From contig JAEUNL010000046.1 of NCBI GenBank assembly GCA_016791115.1, forward strand, positions 1 through 64,000: a stretch of DNA of 64,000 nucleotides, given 5' to 3'. Under the pieces are notes generated by a model. That model ran no database searches. It saw nothing but the letters and a program-made list of their open reading frames with translations, and was not told the DNA's origin. The position numbers and the translations under genes are program-made. This stretch comes from Rhodocyclaceae bacterium. Lineage in GTDB: Bacteria > Pseudomonadota > Gammaproteobacteria > Burkholderiales > Rhodocyclaceae. Below, one piece after another: positions 7,967 through 16,210 of this stretch; position 1 is the stretch's first letter, and each line of letters opens with the position of its first letter.

Positions 7967-8920
7967 TCAGCGCGGCGCGGATTTCTGACGGCTGGCGAAC
8001 GCCACGCCGCCCAGCACCAGCGCTGCCGCCGCAAGCTGCATGGCCGATACCGATTCGTCGAGCAGCCACCAGCCGAGGAAGATCGTCGCCACCGGGCCGA
8101 CGCTGCCCACCAGCGACGCCTGGCTGCTGCCCAGGCGGCGGATCGCCGACGAGAGCATGATGGTCGGCAGCACCGTGCTGAACAACGCCATCGCGATCGA
8201 CAACCCATACACCTGCCACGGCAGGTCGAGCGCGGACAGCGGCCGCATGACGAAGAACTGGAGCAGCACAACGGCGGTCGCGCACAACATCGCATGGGCG
8301 GTGAAGCGCATCGCGCCGACGCGCACCACGTAGCGCCCGCTGCCGATCAGATAGACCGCATAAGTCAGCGCACTGGCGAACACCAGCCCGCCTCCGAGCA
8401 GCACCGTCGCCTTGTCACCCGCCTGCGCCAGATCGTGCGCAAACACGCCGGCGATGCCGACGTAGCACACGAACAAAGCCACCACCTCGCGCGCGCCGAT
8501 GCGCCGGCCGAACGCCAGCCACGAGATCAGCAGCACCAGGGTCGGATAGACATACAGGATCAGCCGTTCCAGCCCGGCGCTGATGTACTGCAGGCCGAGG
8601 AAGTCGAGATAGCTCGAGCCGTAGTAGCCGAGTACACCGATCGCGCCGACCGCGATCCAGTCGCGCCGCGTCACCGTGCCGTGCGTTTCGTGGCGCGACT
8701 CGCGCAGCCAGATCAGGGCGAACACCGGCAGCGCGAAGGCCATGCGCAGCGCGAGCAGCGTCACGGTGTCGACGCCGTAGGGATACGCGAGCTTGACCAG
8801 GATGGCCTTGAAGGAAAAGCCGATCGCCGCAAGCACGGCGAACAGGATGCCAATGGCAGATCCGGACAGACGTGGCATCGCGGCGATCGGGGAGGAGGAA
8901 ACGTTGGCAAGCGAAGACAT
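7967..8920 (-). CDS. EamA/DMT-family transporter
   Basis: A 317-residue inner-membrane protein with about ten TM helices in two EamA repeats (GILFAVLAAIGFSFKAILVKLAY at the front, GSVGPVATIFLGWWLLDESV in the second half), typical of drug/metabolite exporters. The frame could extend upstream, but the ATG at 8920 gives the normal family N-terminus; longer forms would run into the divergent LysR gene. The LysR at 9018 is divergent with a 97-base gap and may control it. The substrate cannot be inferred. The stop lies 8 bases past the CHASE2 kinase stop, so the two are convergent. Confidence 0.85.
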   Translation of the reverse strand: MSSLANVSSSPIAAMPRLSGSAIGILFAVLAAIGFSFKAILVKLAYPYGVDTVTLLALRMAFALPVFALIWLRESRHETHGTVTRRDWIAVGAIGVLGYYGSSYLDFLGLQYISAGLERLILYVYPTLVLLISWLAFGRRIGAREVVALFVCYVGIAGVFAHDLAQAGDKATVLLGGGLVFASALTYAVYLIGSGRYVVRVGAMRFTAHAMLCATAVVLLQFFVMRPLSALDLPWQVYGLSIAMALFSTVLPTIMLSSAIRRLGSSQASLVGSVGPVATIFLGWWLLDESVSAMQLAAAALVLGGVAFASRQKSAPR

Positions 8921-9017
8921 GGGCAGATTACGCCACTGCATGCCGCGCTGCGCAATTGCTATGATCGCAACCCAGTGTTCGTCCGGAACGAATCCTCGCC
9001 AGCCTTGCCGAACTGCC

Positions 9018-9944
9018 ATGCGCTACGATCTTACCGACCTGCGGCTGTTTGCCGCCGTCGCCGACGCCCGCAACCTGACCCACGGCGCGGCGCGCGTGCA
9101 CCTCGCCCCCTCCTCGGCCAGCCACCGCCTCAAGCTGCTCGAAGAAGATCTCGGCACGGCGCTGTTCGAGCGCCACGCGCGCGGCCTCACGCTCACCGGG
9201 GCGGGCGAGGCGCTGCTGCGCCATGCGCAACAAGTGTTCGCCCAGCTCGAACAGATGCACGCCGACCTCGCGCCCTATGCGAGCGGCGTGCGCGCCCAGG
9301 TCACGCTGTGCGCCAACACCAACGCCACCAGTTCCTTCCTGCCGGACGACCTCGGCGAATTCCTGCGCGAACAACCGCAGGTGCGCGTCGCGCTGCGTGA
9401 AACCACCAGCCCCGGCGTGATGCAGGCGGTGGCGGCTGGCGAATGCGATCTCGGCGTCTGTGCCGGCGTGCCGAGCGAGGCCGACCTCGAACTGCGCCCC
9501 TACCGGCGCGACCGCTGGCTGCTCGCCCTGCCGCCACAACACCCGCTTGCGCGGCGCCAGACGCTGCGCTTTCGCGAGGTACTCGGAGAGCCCTTCGTCT
9601 GCCTGCCCGGCGGCAGCGGCGCGCACGGCTTCCTCACTGCCAAGGCGGTCGAGCTCGGCGGCCATCTCGACGTGCGCGTGCAGGTGGGCAGCATCCACGC
9701 CATCCTGCGCATGGTCGCCGCCGGCGCGGGTCTCGGCTTCGTGCCCCAGTCCGCCTTCGGGCGCGGCGCCCCGAGCGTGGCAAAAGTAGCGCTCGACGAA
9801 GCCTGGGCCGATCGCGACCTGGTCATCGTCACGCGGCGCGGCGCCACGCTCTCGCAGGCGGCCGGCGCACTGGTCGACCACCTCGTCGCCTGTGGCTCTC
9901 GCAGCGCGCGCGCAAAACGCGCACGCGGTACGCGTCGTTCATGA
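9018..9944 (+). CDS. LysR-family transcriptional regulator
   Basis: A 308-residue LTTR. The N-terminal winged helix (DLRLFAAVADARNLTHGAARVHLAPSSAS..., about 5-65) is followed by a substrate-binding domain (about 92-295) with the type-2 periplasmic-binding fold signatures CDLGVCAG and GLGFVPQS. It is divergent from the EamA transporter gene, and its stop overlaps the start of the MFS gene (ATGA, 9941-9944). It may therefore control either or both transporters; the inducer is unknown. The C-terminal tail is unusually Arg/Ala-rich (SARAKRARGTRRS). Confidence 0.87.
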   Translation: MRYDLTDLRLFAAVADARNLTHGAARVHLAPSSASHRLKLLEEDLGTALFERHARGLTLTGAGEALLRHAQQVFAQLEQMHADLAPYASGVRAQVTLCANTNATSSFLPDDLGEFLREQPQVRVALRETTSPGVMQAVAAGECDLGVCAGVPSEADLELRPYRRDRWLLALPPQHPLARRQTLRFREVLGEPFVCLPGGSGAHGFLTAKAVELGGHLDVRVQVGSIHAILRMVAAGAGLGFVPQSAFGRGAPSVAKVALDEAWADRDLVIVTRRGATLSQAAGALVDHLVACGSRSARAKRARGTRRS

Positions 9945-11164
9945 ACGCGGCGCCGAACAGCGACGCGCCAGTGTGGCGCCACGTCAATTTCCGCCGCTTC
10001 TGGCTGGTGCGCATCGGCTCGATGGGCGCCTTCCAGATGCAGGTGGTGGCCACCGGCTGGCTGATCTACGACCTCACCGGCAGCGCGCTCGACCTCGGGC
10101 TGGTCGGCCTGGTGCAGTTCATTCCGCGCGTGGCGCTCACGCTGTGGGCCGGCGCGCTGGCCGACCGCCACGACCGCCGCCGCATCACGCTCGCCTGCCT
10201 GCTGGCGCAGTTCGCCGCCTGCGGTGCCCTGGCGGCGGGCGCGTGGATGCAGGCGCTCACGCGCGAGCACATTTTCGCGCTGGTCGGATTGCTGGGCGCC
10301 GCGCGCGCCTTCGAAATGCCGGCGCTGCAGTCGATGCTGCCGCGACTGGTGCCCACGCTGCTGCTACCGCGCGCGCTTGCCCTGTCGTCGGCGGCCACGC
10401 AGACCGCCATCATCGGCGGGCCGGCGCTGGCGGGCGCCATTTTCCTTGCCGGCGCGGCCACGGTTTATGCGGTGGCAACCCTCGCCTTCCTGGCGGCCGC
10501 CGCACTCACGCTGCGCCTGCCGCGCAGCGTGCCGCAACACGACACCGGCACCGCGACCGACCGCTCGCTGTTCGCCGGGCTGCGCTACGTGCGCAGCCAG
10601 CCGGTGATGCTCGGCGCAATTTCGCTCGACCTGTTCGCCGTGCTGCTGGGCGGCGCGACGGCGCTGCTGCCGATCTATGCGCGCGACATCCTGCGCGTCG
10701 GCCCCGGCGGCCTCGGCCTGCTGCAGGCCGCGCCGGCGGTCGGCGCGCTCGCCATGTCGATCGTGCTTTCGCACCGCCCCCTCGGCGGCGCGATCGGCCG
10801 CAAGCTGTTCGGCTCGGTCGCGCTGTTCGGGCTCGGCACCATCGTGTTTGCGCTTTCGACCTCGTTCGCGCTCTCGCTCGCCGCGCTGTGCTTGCTCGGT
10901 GCGGCGGACAGCGTCAGCGTCGTGATCCGCCAGACGCTGGTTCAGCTCGAAACGCCGGATGCGATGCGCGGCCGCGTCAGCGCGGTGAACGCGGTGTTCA
11001 TCGGCGCGTCGAACCAGCTCGGGGAATTCGAATCGGGCGTGGCCGCCGCATTGATCGGCGTCGTGCCCGCCGTGGTGGCGGGCGGCATCGGCACGCTGCT
11101 GGTCGCCGCCCTGTGGATACGCCTGTTTCCGGCGCTGTGGCAGCGCGACCGCCTCGCCGGCTGA
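9941..11164 (+). CDS. MFS transporter (EntS-like, DUF894/MFS_3 type)
   Basis: A 407-residue, about 12-TM major facilitator protein. The N-terminus VWRHVNFRRFWLVRIGSMGAFQMQ, the loop ADRHDRRRI between TM2 and TM3 (MFS signature A-like) and PDAMRGRVSAVNAVFIGASNQLGEFESG in the second half match the EntS-like exporter group. It overlaps the LysR gene by 4 bases, so translation is probably coupled and LysR may regulate it. The substrate is unknown; relatives export siderophores or drugs. Confidence 0.85.
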   Translation: MNAAPNSDAPVWRHVNFRRFWLVRIGSMGAFQMQVVATGWLIYDLTGSALDLGLVGLVQFIPRVALTLWAGALADRHDRRRITLACLLAQFAACGALAAGAWMQALTREHIFALVGLLGAARAFEMPALQSMLPRLVPTLLLPRALALSSAATQTAIIGGPALAGAIFLAGAATVYAVATLAFLAAAALTLRLPRSVPQHDTGTATDRSLFAGLRYVRSQPVMLGAISLDLFAVLLGGATALLPIYARDILRVGPGGLGLLQAAPAVGALAMSIVLSHRPLGGAIGRKLFGSVALFGLGTIVFALSTSFALSLAALCLLGAADSVSVVIRQTLVQLETPDAMRGRVSAVNAVFIGASNQLGEFESGVAAALIGVVPAVVAGGIGTLLVAALWIRLFPALWQRDRLAG

Positions 11165-11183
11165 TCGCGCCGCGCGGGAGGGG

Positions 11184-11771
11184 TTACAGCGGCCGCTTCA
11201 CCGACAGGCCGCCGCGGATCTGGCCGAGGCTGTAGCCGGTGGCCTTGTCGTGCGGGTACTCGGCGGCGAGCCTCGCCGTCACGGCCGGCTTGAGGCTGGC
11301 CGCGTCGCCGTGGCAGTTCTGGCACACCTCGATCACCGGCAGCGCACGCAGGTAGCGGAAAGTCTGCTTGCCGTCCGCGCCGGCGACGACTTCGCCGACT
11401 TCGAGCGTCTCGGGCTTCTCGCCGTTCGCAGCACGGATGTTGAAGTCGGCCAGGTGGCGCGCCTCCCACGCATCGGGCACCGCGGTCTCGGCGTTGCGCG
11501 GCTTCAGGCTCACACGGCGCATCGGCCAGCCGGTCGCCTGGCTCGCCTCCTTGAGCAGTTCCGGCGACTTGGTCTTGCATACGCCGACCGCGCCGTCGAG
11601 GCCATCCTTCTCCACCGCCGCTTTCATCGCGCCGGCGATCTTCGGCAGCACCGGCACCGCCTTGGCACGCGTGTCGGCGGTGAGGGCGGCGATGTCCTGG
11701 GCCTGGACCAGCGGCGAAAGCGAGAGGGCGAGCAGGGCGAAAACGACGGTCGAAGGATAGGTGGCGCGCAT
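11184..11771 (-). CDS. Periplasmic c-type haem protein, Tll0287-like (DUF3365)
   Basis: A 195-residue protein with a signal peptide (1-24, LSPLVQAQ), a Tll0287-like sensor-type domain (about 40-190; VGVCKTKSPELL, MRRVSLKPRNAETAVPDAWE) and one c-type haem site CQNCH at 150-154. Proteins of this family bind haem c in the periplasm; most have no assigned reaction and a redox or gas-sensing role is guessed. The ATG at 11771 follows AAGGAG with 6-base spacing. The open frame continues upstream only because it reads through the intergenic repeat at 11.86 kb. It is convergent with the MFS gene. Confidence 0.82.
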   Translation of the reverse strand: MRATYPSTVVFALLALSLSPLVQAQDIAALTADTRAKAVPVLPKIAGAMKAAVEKDGLDGAVGVCKTKSPELLKEASQATGWPMRRVSLKPRNAETAVPDAWEARHLADFNIRAANGEKPETLEVGEVVAGADGKQTFRYLRALPVIEVCQNCHGDAASLKPAVTARLAAEYPHDKATGYSLGQIRGGLSVKRPL

Positions 11772-11856
11772 GGGAAGCTCCTTAAAATCAGAGGCCGCTA
11801 ATATACAGGAATCGCGCCCCGTCGCCCTCATTGTCTGGCCGGCCGAGGCGTCGATG

Positions 11857-11979
11857 GCGCCATCGCCCTGCAAGGCAGGCGGGACGGGTTTCCCGGGGTA
11901 GGCACCGCGCGCCGCACCGAAGCACGGGCCTTGCCGGCCATGCCGGCCGGAGCGCAAGCATCCATGCGCCTTGCAGGCC
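11857..11979. repeat. Intergenic repeat, full-length copy 1
   Basis: The ends are CATCGCCCTGCAAGGCAGGC (11861-11880) and GCGCAAGCATCCATGCGCC (11952-11970) followed by TTGCAGGCC. It aligns without net insertion or deletion to 14876-14999: both copies span 119 bases from CATCGCC to the final GGCC, with well-conserved ends and a divergent middle. The 246-base gap 11772-12017 holds nothing else recognisable. Confidence 0.75.
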
Positions 11980-12017
11980 AAACGGTTCGGCAGGATGGGC
12001 GCTGCGCCGGTGTCCGC

Positions 12018-12920
12018 TCAGGCCCCTTCCCGCAACCGCTCGCGCAGACGCGGCACCGCCCAGTCGGTGAAGGCGCGCAGGCGTGACGACAACAGGCGCG
12101 AATGCGGCGTGACGAGGTGCACCGGCGCCGGCGGCGGTTCGAAGTCGCGCAGCACACGCACCAGGCGCCCCTCGCGCAGCATCGCCGCCGCCTGATAGCC
12201 GAGGAAGCGGCCGCAGCCCAATCCCTTGGCGCAGGCGTCGAGCGCGGCCTCGACCTGGTTGGTCGTCAGCACGCCGCGCACCGGCACGCGCAGGGGGCGC
12301 CCCAGCGCCTCGAACGCCCATTCCGATCCGCCCTCGAGCGCGGTGAAGCGCACGCATTCGTGGTCGGCCAGTTCTCCCGGCTGGCGCGGTTCACCGCGTT
12401 CGGCAAGGTAGGCCGGGCTGGCGCAGACCATGCGGCGCGTTTCGCCCAACGGGCGCGCCACCAGCGACGAATCCGGCAGCGGGCCGATGCGCACCGCCAG
12501 GTCCATGCCTTCGTCGAGCAGGTCCACCACGCGGTCGAGCAGCAGCAAGTCGACCTGCACACCGGGGTGGGCAGCGAGAAAATCGGTGACCACCGGCGCC
12601 ACGTGCAGGCGGCCGAACATCACCGGCGCGGTGATGCCGAGCCGTCCCGTGGGCCGCGCCTGGCGCGCCGAGAGCGCGGCTTCGGCATCGTCCACCTCGG
12701 ACAGGATGCGCCGGCTGCGTTCCAGGTATTCGCGCCCTTCCTCGGTCAGTGCGATGCGGCGTGTGCTGCGATTGAGCAGACGCACGCCGAGCGCCGCTTC
12801 CAGCGCAGCCAGGGTGCGCACCACGGAGGTCGGCGAGGTGCCGAGCGCATCGGCGGCGGCGGTGAGGCTGCCGCCATCGACGATGCGCACGAAGGCGGCC
12901 ATGGCGCGCAGCTTGTCCAT
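12018..12920 (-). CDS. LysR-family transcriptional regulator
   Basis: A 300-residue LTTR of the CrgA/AaeR-like group. The HTH (MDKLRAMAAFVRIVDGGSLTAAADALG, about 1-60) is followed by an effector domain with ITAPVMFGRLHVAPVV and the MDLAVRIGPL motif of that subfamily. It is divergent from the PNPOx-like/GST pair with a 122-base gap, so it is the likely regulator of those genes. LTTRs of this group often respond to aromatic or reactive compounds, but the inducer is unknown. Confidence 0.87.
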   Translation of the reverse strand: MDKLRAMAAFVRIVDGGSLTAAADALGTSPTSVVRTLAALEAALGVRLLNRSTRRIALTEEGREYLERSRRILSEVDDAEAALSARQARPTGRLGITAPVMFGRLHVAPVVTDFLAAHPGVQVDLLLLDRVVDLLDEGMDLAVRIGPLPDSSLVARPLGETRRMVCASPAYLAERGEPRQPGELADHECVRFTALEGGSEWAFEALGRPLRVPVRGVLTTNQVEAALDACAKGLGCGRFLGYQAAAMLREGRLVRVLRDFEPPPAPVHLVTPHSRLLSSRLRAFTDWAVPRLRERLREGA

Positions 12921-13042
12921 GCCGCGATATTACTGCGTGAAACGCATGAGTCCAGTGAGATTCTGGCTATTTATTGCGCCTGCCGGACAGGCCATGATGT
13001 GCCTGCCGCCCGCCCCGGATGCGGCGCAACACGGGAGCCGCC

Positions 13043-13705
13043 ATGCGCCAGCGCTACAGCCAGATCACCACCACCGAGAGCGTGAAGCGCGCCCAGCGCC
13101 GCTATGGCGTGGAGCGCCCGGTCGCCGGTGCGCACCCCGAAGGCGAAGTCCGCCTCACCGAACGCGAGACCGAATTCATCGCCGCGCGCGACAGCTTCTA
13201 CCTCGCCACGGTCAGCGACACCGGCTGGCCCTACGTGCAGCATCGCGGCGGCAGCGCCGGTTTCCTCAAAGTGCTCGGTCCGGCCACGATCGGCTTCGCC
13301 GACCTGCGCGGCAACCGCCAGTACCTGAGCGTGGGCAACCTCGGCCATGACGATCGCGTTGCGCTGATCCTGGTCGACTACCCCAACCGCCGCCGCCTCA
13401 AGCTGCTGGGCCACGCGCGCGTGGTCGACCCGGCGGACGACGCGGCGCTGCGCGCGCAACTCGACCTGCGAGACGGCGAAACCGAGCGCCTGATGCTGAT
13501 CGAAGTCGTCGCCTTCGACTGGAACTGCCCGCTGCACATCACGCCGCGCTACACCGCGGCGCAGATCGAAGCGCACGTCGAGACACGCACAAGCGCACTC
13601 GCGGCGCGTGTCGCCGCGCTCGAAACCCTGCTGCGCCAGGCCGGCATCCCGTTGCCGGACGCCGGCGCCGCCCTTCCACCCCTGCAACAGGAGACACTGC
13701 AATGA
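13043..13705 (+). CDS. Pyridoxamine 5'-phosphate oxidase-family flavin-binding protein
   Basis: A 220-residue protein with a split-barrel flavin-binding domain (about 40-150; FYLATVSDTGWPYVQHRGGSAG, RVALILVDYPNRRRLKLLG). The fold is shared with PNPOx, but the pyridoxine-specific signatures are absent, so the reaction is unknown. The C-terminal 45 residues form a predicted helix (HVETRTSALAARVAALETLL). The ATG at 13043 has GGAG with 6-base spacing; the ATG at 13019 would add 8 residues without a ribosome site. It overlaps the GST gene by 4 bases (ATGA), so the two are translationally coupled. Confidence 0.83.
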   Translation: MRQRYSQITTTESVKRAQRRYGVERPVAGAHPEGEVRLTERETEFIAARDSFYLATVSDTGWPYVQHRGGSAGFLKVLGPATIGFADLRGNRQYLSVGNLGHDDRVALILVDYPNRRRLKLLGHARVVDPADDAALRAQLDLRDGETERLMLIEVVAFDWNCPLHITPRYTAAQIEAHVETRTSALAARVAALETLLRQAGIPLPDAGAALPPLQQETLQ

Positions 13706-14295
13706 AGCTCTACGACCTCGAACTGTCCGGCAACTGCTACAAGGTGCGCCTGTTCGCCGGCCTCGCCGGCATCCCGCTCGAGATCGAGGCGGTGGATTTT
13801 CTCGGCGGCGCGCACAAGCGTTCGCCGGTGATCGACCTCAACCCGTGGGGCGAGCTGCCGGTGCTGCAGGACGGCGAGGTGGTACTGCGCGACTCGCAGG
13901 CCATCCTGGTCTACCTCGCCGTGCGCTACGCCGGCGAACGCTGGCTGCCGCGCGACGCGGCGGGCATGGCGCAGGTGGCACAGTGGCTGTCCACCGCGGC
14001 CAACGAAGTGCAGAACGGCACCGCCGCCGCGCGCCTGGTCGACAAGTTCGGTTATGCCATCGACAAGGCCGACACGCTGCGCCGCAGCGCGCGCATCCTG
14101 CCGCTGATCGAGGCGCATCTCGCCAAACACGACTGGCTCACGCTCGACCGCCCCACCATCGCCGACTGCGCGGTGTTCCCCTACGTCGCGCTGGCGCCCG
14201 AAGGCGGCGTGTCGCTGGCCGACTACCCGGCCATCCGCGCGTGGATCGGGCGCGTGAAGGCGCTGCCCGGTTTCGTGGCGATGCCCGGCGTCTGA
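13702..14295 (+). CDS. Glutathione S-transferase family protein
   Basis: A 197-residue cytosolic GST. The thioredoxin-like N-domain (1-80) has KLYDLELSGNCYKVRL, NPWGELPVLQDGE with the conserved cis-Pro, and RDSQAILVYLA, the usual glutathione-binding SNAIL/TRAC-like position. The helical C-domain (about 88-195) has RPTIADCAVFPYV. It is coupled to the PNPOx-like gene and probably controlled by the divergent LysR. It likely conjugates or reduces an electrophile; the substrate is unknown. Confidence 0.9.
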   Translation: MKLYDLELSGNCYKVRLFAGLAGIPLEIEAVDFLGGAHKRSPVIDLNPWGELPVLQDGEVVLRDSQAILVYLAVRYAGERWLPRDAAGMAQVAQWLSTAANEVQNGTAAARLVDKFGYAIDKADTLRRSARILPLIEAHLAKHDWLTLDRPTIADCAVFPYVALAPEGGVSLADYPAIRAWIGRVKALPGFVAMPGV

Positions 14296-14362
14296 GGCGG
14301 GGCCGCCTGGCCGGCGAATCCGTTGAACGCGGCGCTCGCCCGCAGCGCCGCGCGCCAGCCGA

Positions 14363-14755
14363 TCACATCGAGTGGAATCCGATCACGTTGCCCTCGGTAT
14401 CGCGCGCCAGGGCGATGTGACCGAACTGGCCGATCGACATCTTGTCCTTCACGATCGAACCGCCGTTCGCCGCCGCGCGCGCGGCCTGCACGGCGCAGTC
14501 CGCGCAGCCGAAGTAGACCAGCGTGCCGCCGCCGGCGGAACCGAAGCCTTCCATCTTCACCAGCATGCCGCAGGCCCCGTAGGTGGTGCGCGACGTCTCC
14601 GGGTCGGACGGAAACGCCCACATCTCCAGATCGATCTCCGGCGTCGGCGCCGGCATCGGCACCAGCGTCACGTCGAGCACGACTTCGTAGAATTTGCGCG
14701 CGCGCGGCATGTCCTGCACATAGATCTCGAACCAGACGACGGGATTGTTCTGCAT
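14363..14755 (-). CDS. VOC (glyoxalase/bleomycin resistance) family protein
   Basis: A 130-residue single-domain vicinal oxygen chelate protein: VVWFEIYVQDMPRARKFYEVVL at the front, CADCAVQAARAAANGG, and FGHIALARDTEGNVIGFHSM at the end. This subgroup (YdhR/PhnB-like small VOC proteins) has no settled reaction. The ATG at 14755 follows AAGGAG with 6-base spacing. It is convergent with the GST gene, with a 67-base gap lacking a clear terminator. Confidence 0.85.
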   Translation of the reverse strand: MQNNPVVWFEIYVQDMPRARKFYEVVLDVTLVPMPAPTPEIDLEMWAFPSDPETSRTTYGACGMLVKMEGFGSAGGGTLVYFGCADCAVQAARAAANGGSIVKDKMSIGQFGHIALARDTEGNVIGFHSM

Positions 14756-15130
14756 GGCGCTCTCCTTCGATGGGTCAGCGGATGGGGTGGGGGTCGGACA
14801 GGCTGCGACAGAGGATCCGGCGCGCTTCTGGCGGCGCCCCGAATCCGCAACATCGTACTCGCCAATTCCGGCCGGCGCGCCATCGCCCTGCAAGGCAGGC
14901 GGGATGGGCCACACCGGGCAGGCATCGCCGGGGGCGCCAGCCCGTGCGGCTCACAGGCTCGACAGGCCGGCGCGCAAGCACCCGTGCGCCCTTCGGGCCG
15001 CGATGTCAATTAACCTCGTGCCGCCATGCGATGCTCTCATGAGGCACCGAAACCGGAATCTCGCCAGACAGATCCCGTGCAATGCCGCGTCACGCAACGG
15101 CATCGCGCCGGTACGCCAGAAGCGCGGCGC
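14756..15130. other. Gene-free region holding a repeat
   Basis: A 375-base gap. The first 120 bases are the VOC 5' side, where a GC-rich stretch reads as no gene. Positions 14876-14999 are the second full-length intergenic repeat. The last 130 bases, downstream of the small cytochrome gene, contain no T-tract terminator and no open frame with a ribosome site. Confidence 0.6.
14876..14999. repeat. Intergenic repeat, full-length copy 2
   Basis: It begins CATCGCCCTGCAAGGCAGGC (14881-14900, identical to 11861-11880 over 20 bases) and ends GCGCAAGCACCCGTGCGCC plus CTTCGGGCC. It has the same orientation and same length as the copy at 11.86 kb. The conserved ends and divergent centre suggest a mobile or once-mobile non-coding element rather than a shared coding remnant. 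Confidence 0.75.
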
Positions 15131-15421
15131 CTACTGCGGAAAGCGGTAGAACTGCTCGTTCAGGTATTTCAGCAGGTGCTGCGCCTGGGCGGAGGTCACT
15201 TCCTGCTTGGTCATGTGCGAGCAATTCTGCAACTGCCCCTTGACCGCATCGAGCGAGCGCATCTTGCGATCCTTGCGTGTGTAGACGCCGACGTCGTGAC
15301 ACTCCATGCACATGGAATCATGCAGGCGCTTGCCTTCGGCTGCATCGCCCGGCAGCGCAGCTTGGGCACTGGATGCCAGCAGGAGGAAGGCCATCGTCGA
15401 AATACGCAGGGGGAAAGTCAT
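15131..15421 (-). CDS. Small periplasmic cytochrome c-like protein
   Basis: A 96-residue protein with a signal peptide (1-21, LLLASSAQA), one haem site CMECH (38-42) and a short C-terminal domain with Met in SHMTKQEV as possible sixth ligand. The spacing AEGKRLHDSMCMECHD is typical of small cytochrome c-like proteins in sulfur or denitrifying betaproteobacteria. The function is not assigned. The ATG at 15421 is preceded by CGGAG with 7-base spacing. It is the last gene before the low-GC islet. Confidence 0.8.
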   Translation of the reverse strand: MTFPLRISTMAFLLLASSAQAALPGDAAEGKRLHDSMCMECHDVGVYTRKDRKMRSLDAVKGQLQNCSHMTKQEVTSAQAQHLLKYLNEQFYRFPQ

Positions 15422-15538
15422 CTTGAGTCTCCGGTGATCAAGTGAGTGTTGCGCACAGTGGAGGGAGGTTGCCCCCGGGCCGGTTCGATAGCGCCGGATC
15501 GTTATATTCGACTCAAGAACCATTGCGCCCTACCCAAG

Positions 15539-16129
15539 CTAACCGCCCTCCCCTTTCTCCTTGATGAGTTTCAGAACTTCATCAACCTTCTCTTCGATGG
15601 TCGATCTGGAGTAGTTGCTCCGCCACTGATTTAGCCACAAGATCGATTGTTCGCTCTTTGGTAGTTGTGCGTTTGCCTCCGGGGATCCGAGACGGATAGC
15701 AACGAGTTCCAAAAGCTCAACCAATTCCTTAGATCTAATGTTTTCAGCGTAATTGTCGTCCTTTGCCGCAATCTCGGCCTTTCCAGCGTTTGGAAGCGAG
15801 TACTCCCATGGAGACAGCCAGGAAAATGCGTCCCAGCGCCCAGAAAGATTGTCTGTCTTCCAATGCTTCTCTAACCGATCGCCTAGTTTTCCCTCGCCGA
15901 TATAGACGCATCGACCGCGTTCAAATAGTGCATACACTGCTGCGCAGTCCCAAACGTCAACTACTCGTCGCTGTCTCTCGTCATCACTTAATTTGCCTCG
16001 GCCTTCCTTCCTTGGGTTGTAGCCAAGCATCTCCTTGGCTGAATTCTCTCCACTCTGAGGACGCCCCAGTTTTCCCCAACCAACAAGGAGCGGATCCCAA
16101 TGAACCCCGCCCAAGGAGATGATTGCCAT
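15539..16129 (-). CDS. GIY-YIG-like nuclease-domain protein (hypothetical)
   Basis: A 196-residue protein. Residues about 60-110 resemble the GIY-YIG fold: AVYALFERGRCVYIGEGKLG with the AVY (64-66) and YIG (76-78) strands, then Arg85 and His89 in DRLEKHW where the family has its conserved Arg, and aromatic residues in RWDAFSWLSPWEY. The N-terminal 55 residues (SLGGVHWDPLLVGWGKLGRP) and the helical C-terminus (SIEEKVDEVLKLIKEKG-like) are not recognised. The start at 16129 follows CGGAG with 9-base spacing. It is the second gene of the low-GC islet, 81 bases after the RNase H-like gene. Nuclease activity is an inference from weak motif similarity; a host-defence or mobile-element role is possible. 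Confidence 0.6.
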   Translation of the reverse strand: MAIISLGGVHWDPLLVGWGKLGRPQSGENSAKEMLGYNPRKEGRGKLSDDERQRRVVDVWDCAAVYALFERGRCVYIGEGKLGDRLEKHWKTDNLSGRWDAFSWLSPWEYSLPNAGKAEIAAKDDNYAENIRSKELVELLELVAIRLGSPEANAQLPKSEQSILWLNQWRSNYSRSTIEEKVDEVLKLIKEKGEGG

Positions 16130-16210
16130 TGAATAGATCTCCGTATCGTAGAAGCAAATGATTCCGGCAATCCTTCAGCATTAACGAAGTCGCATTGAAA
16201 TCAACGCCAT

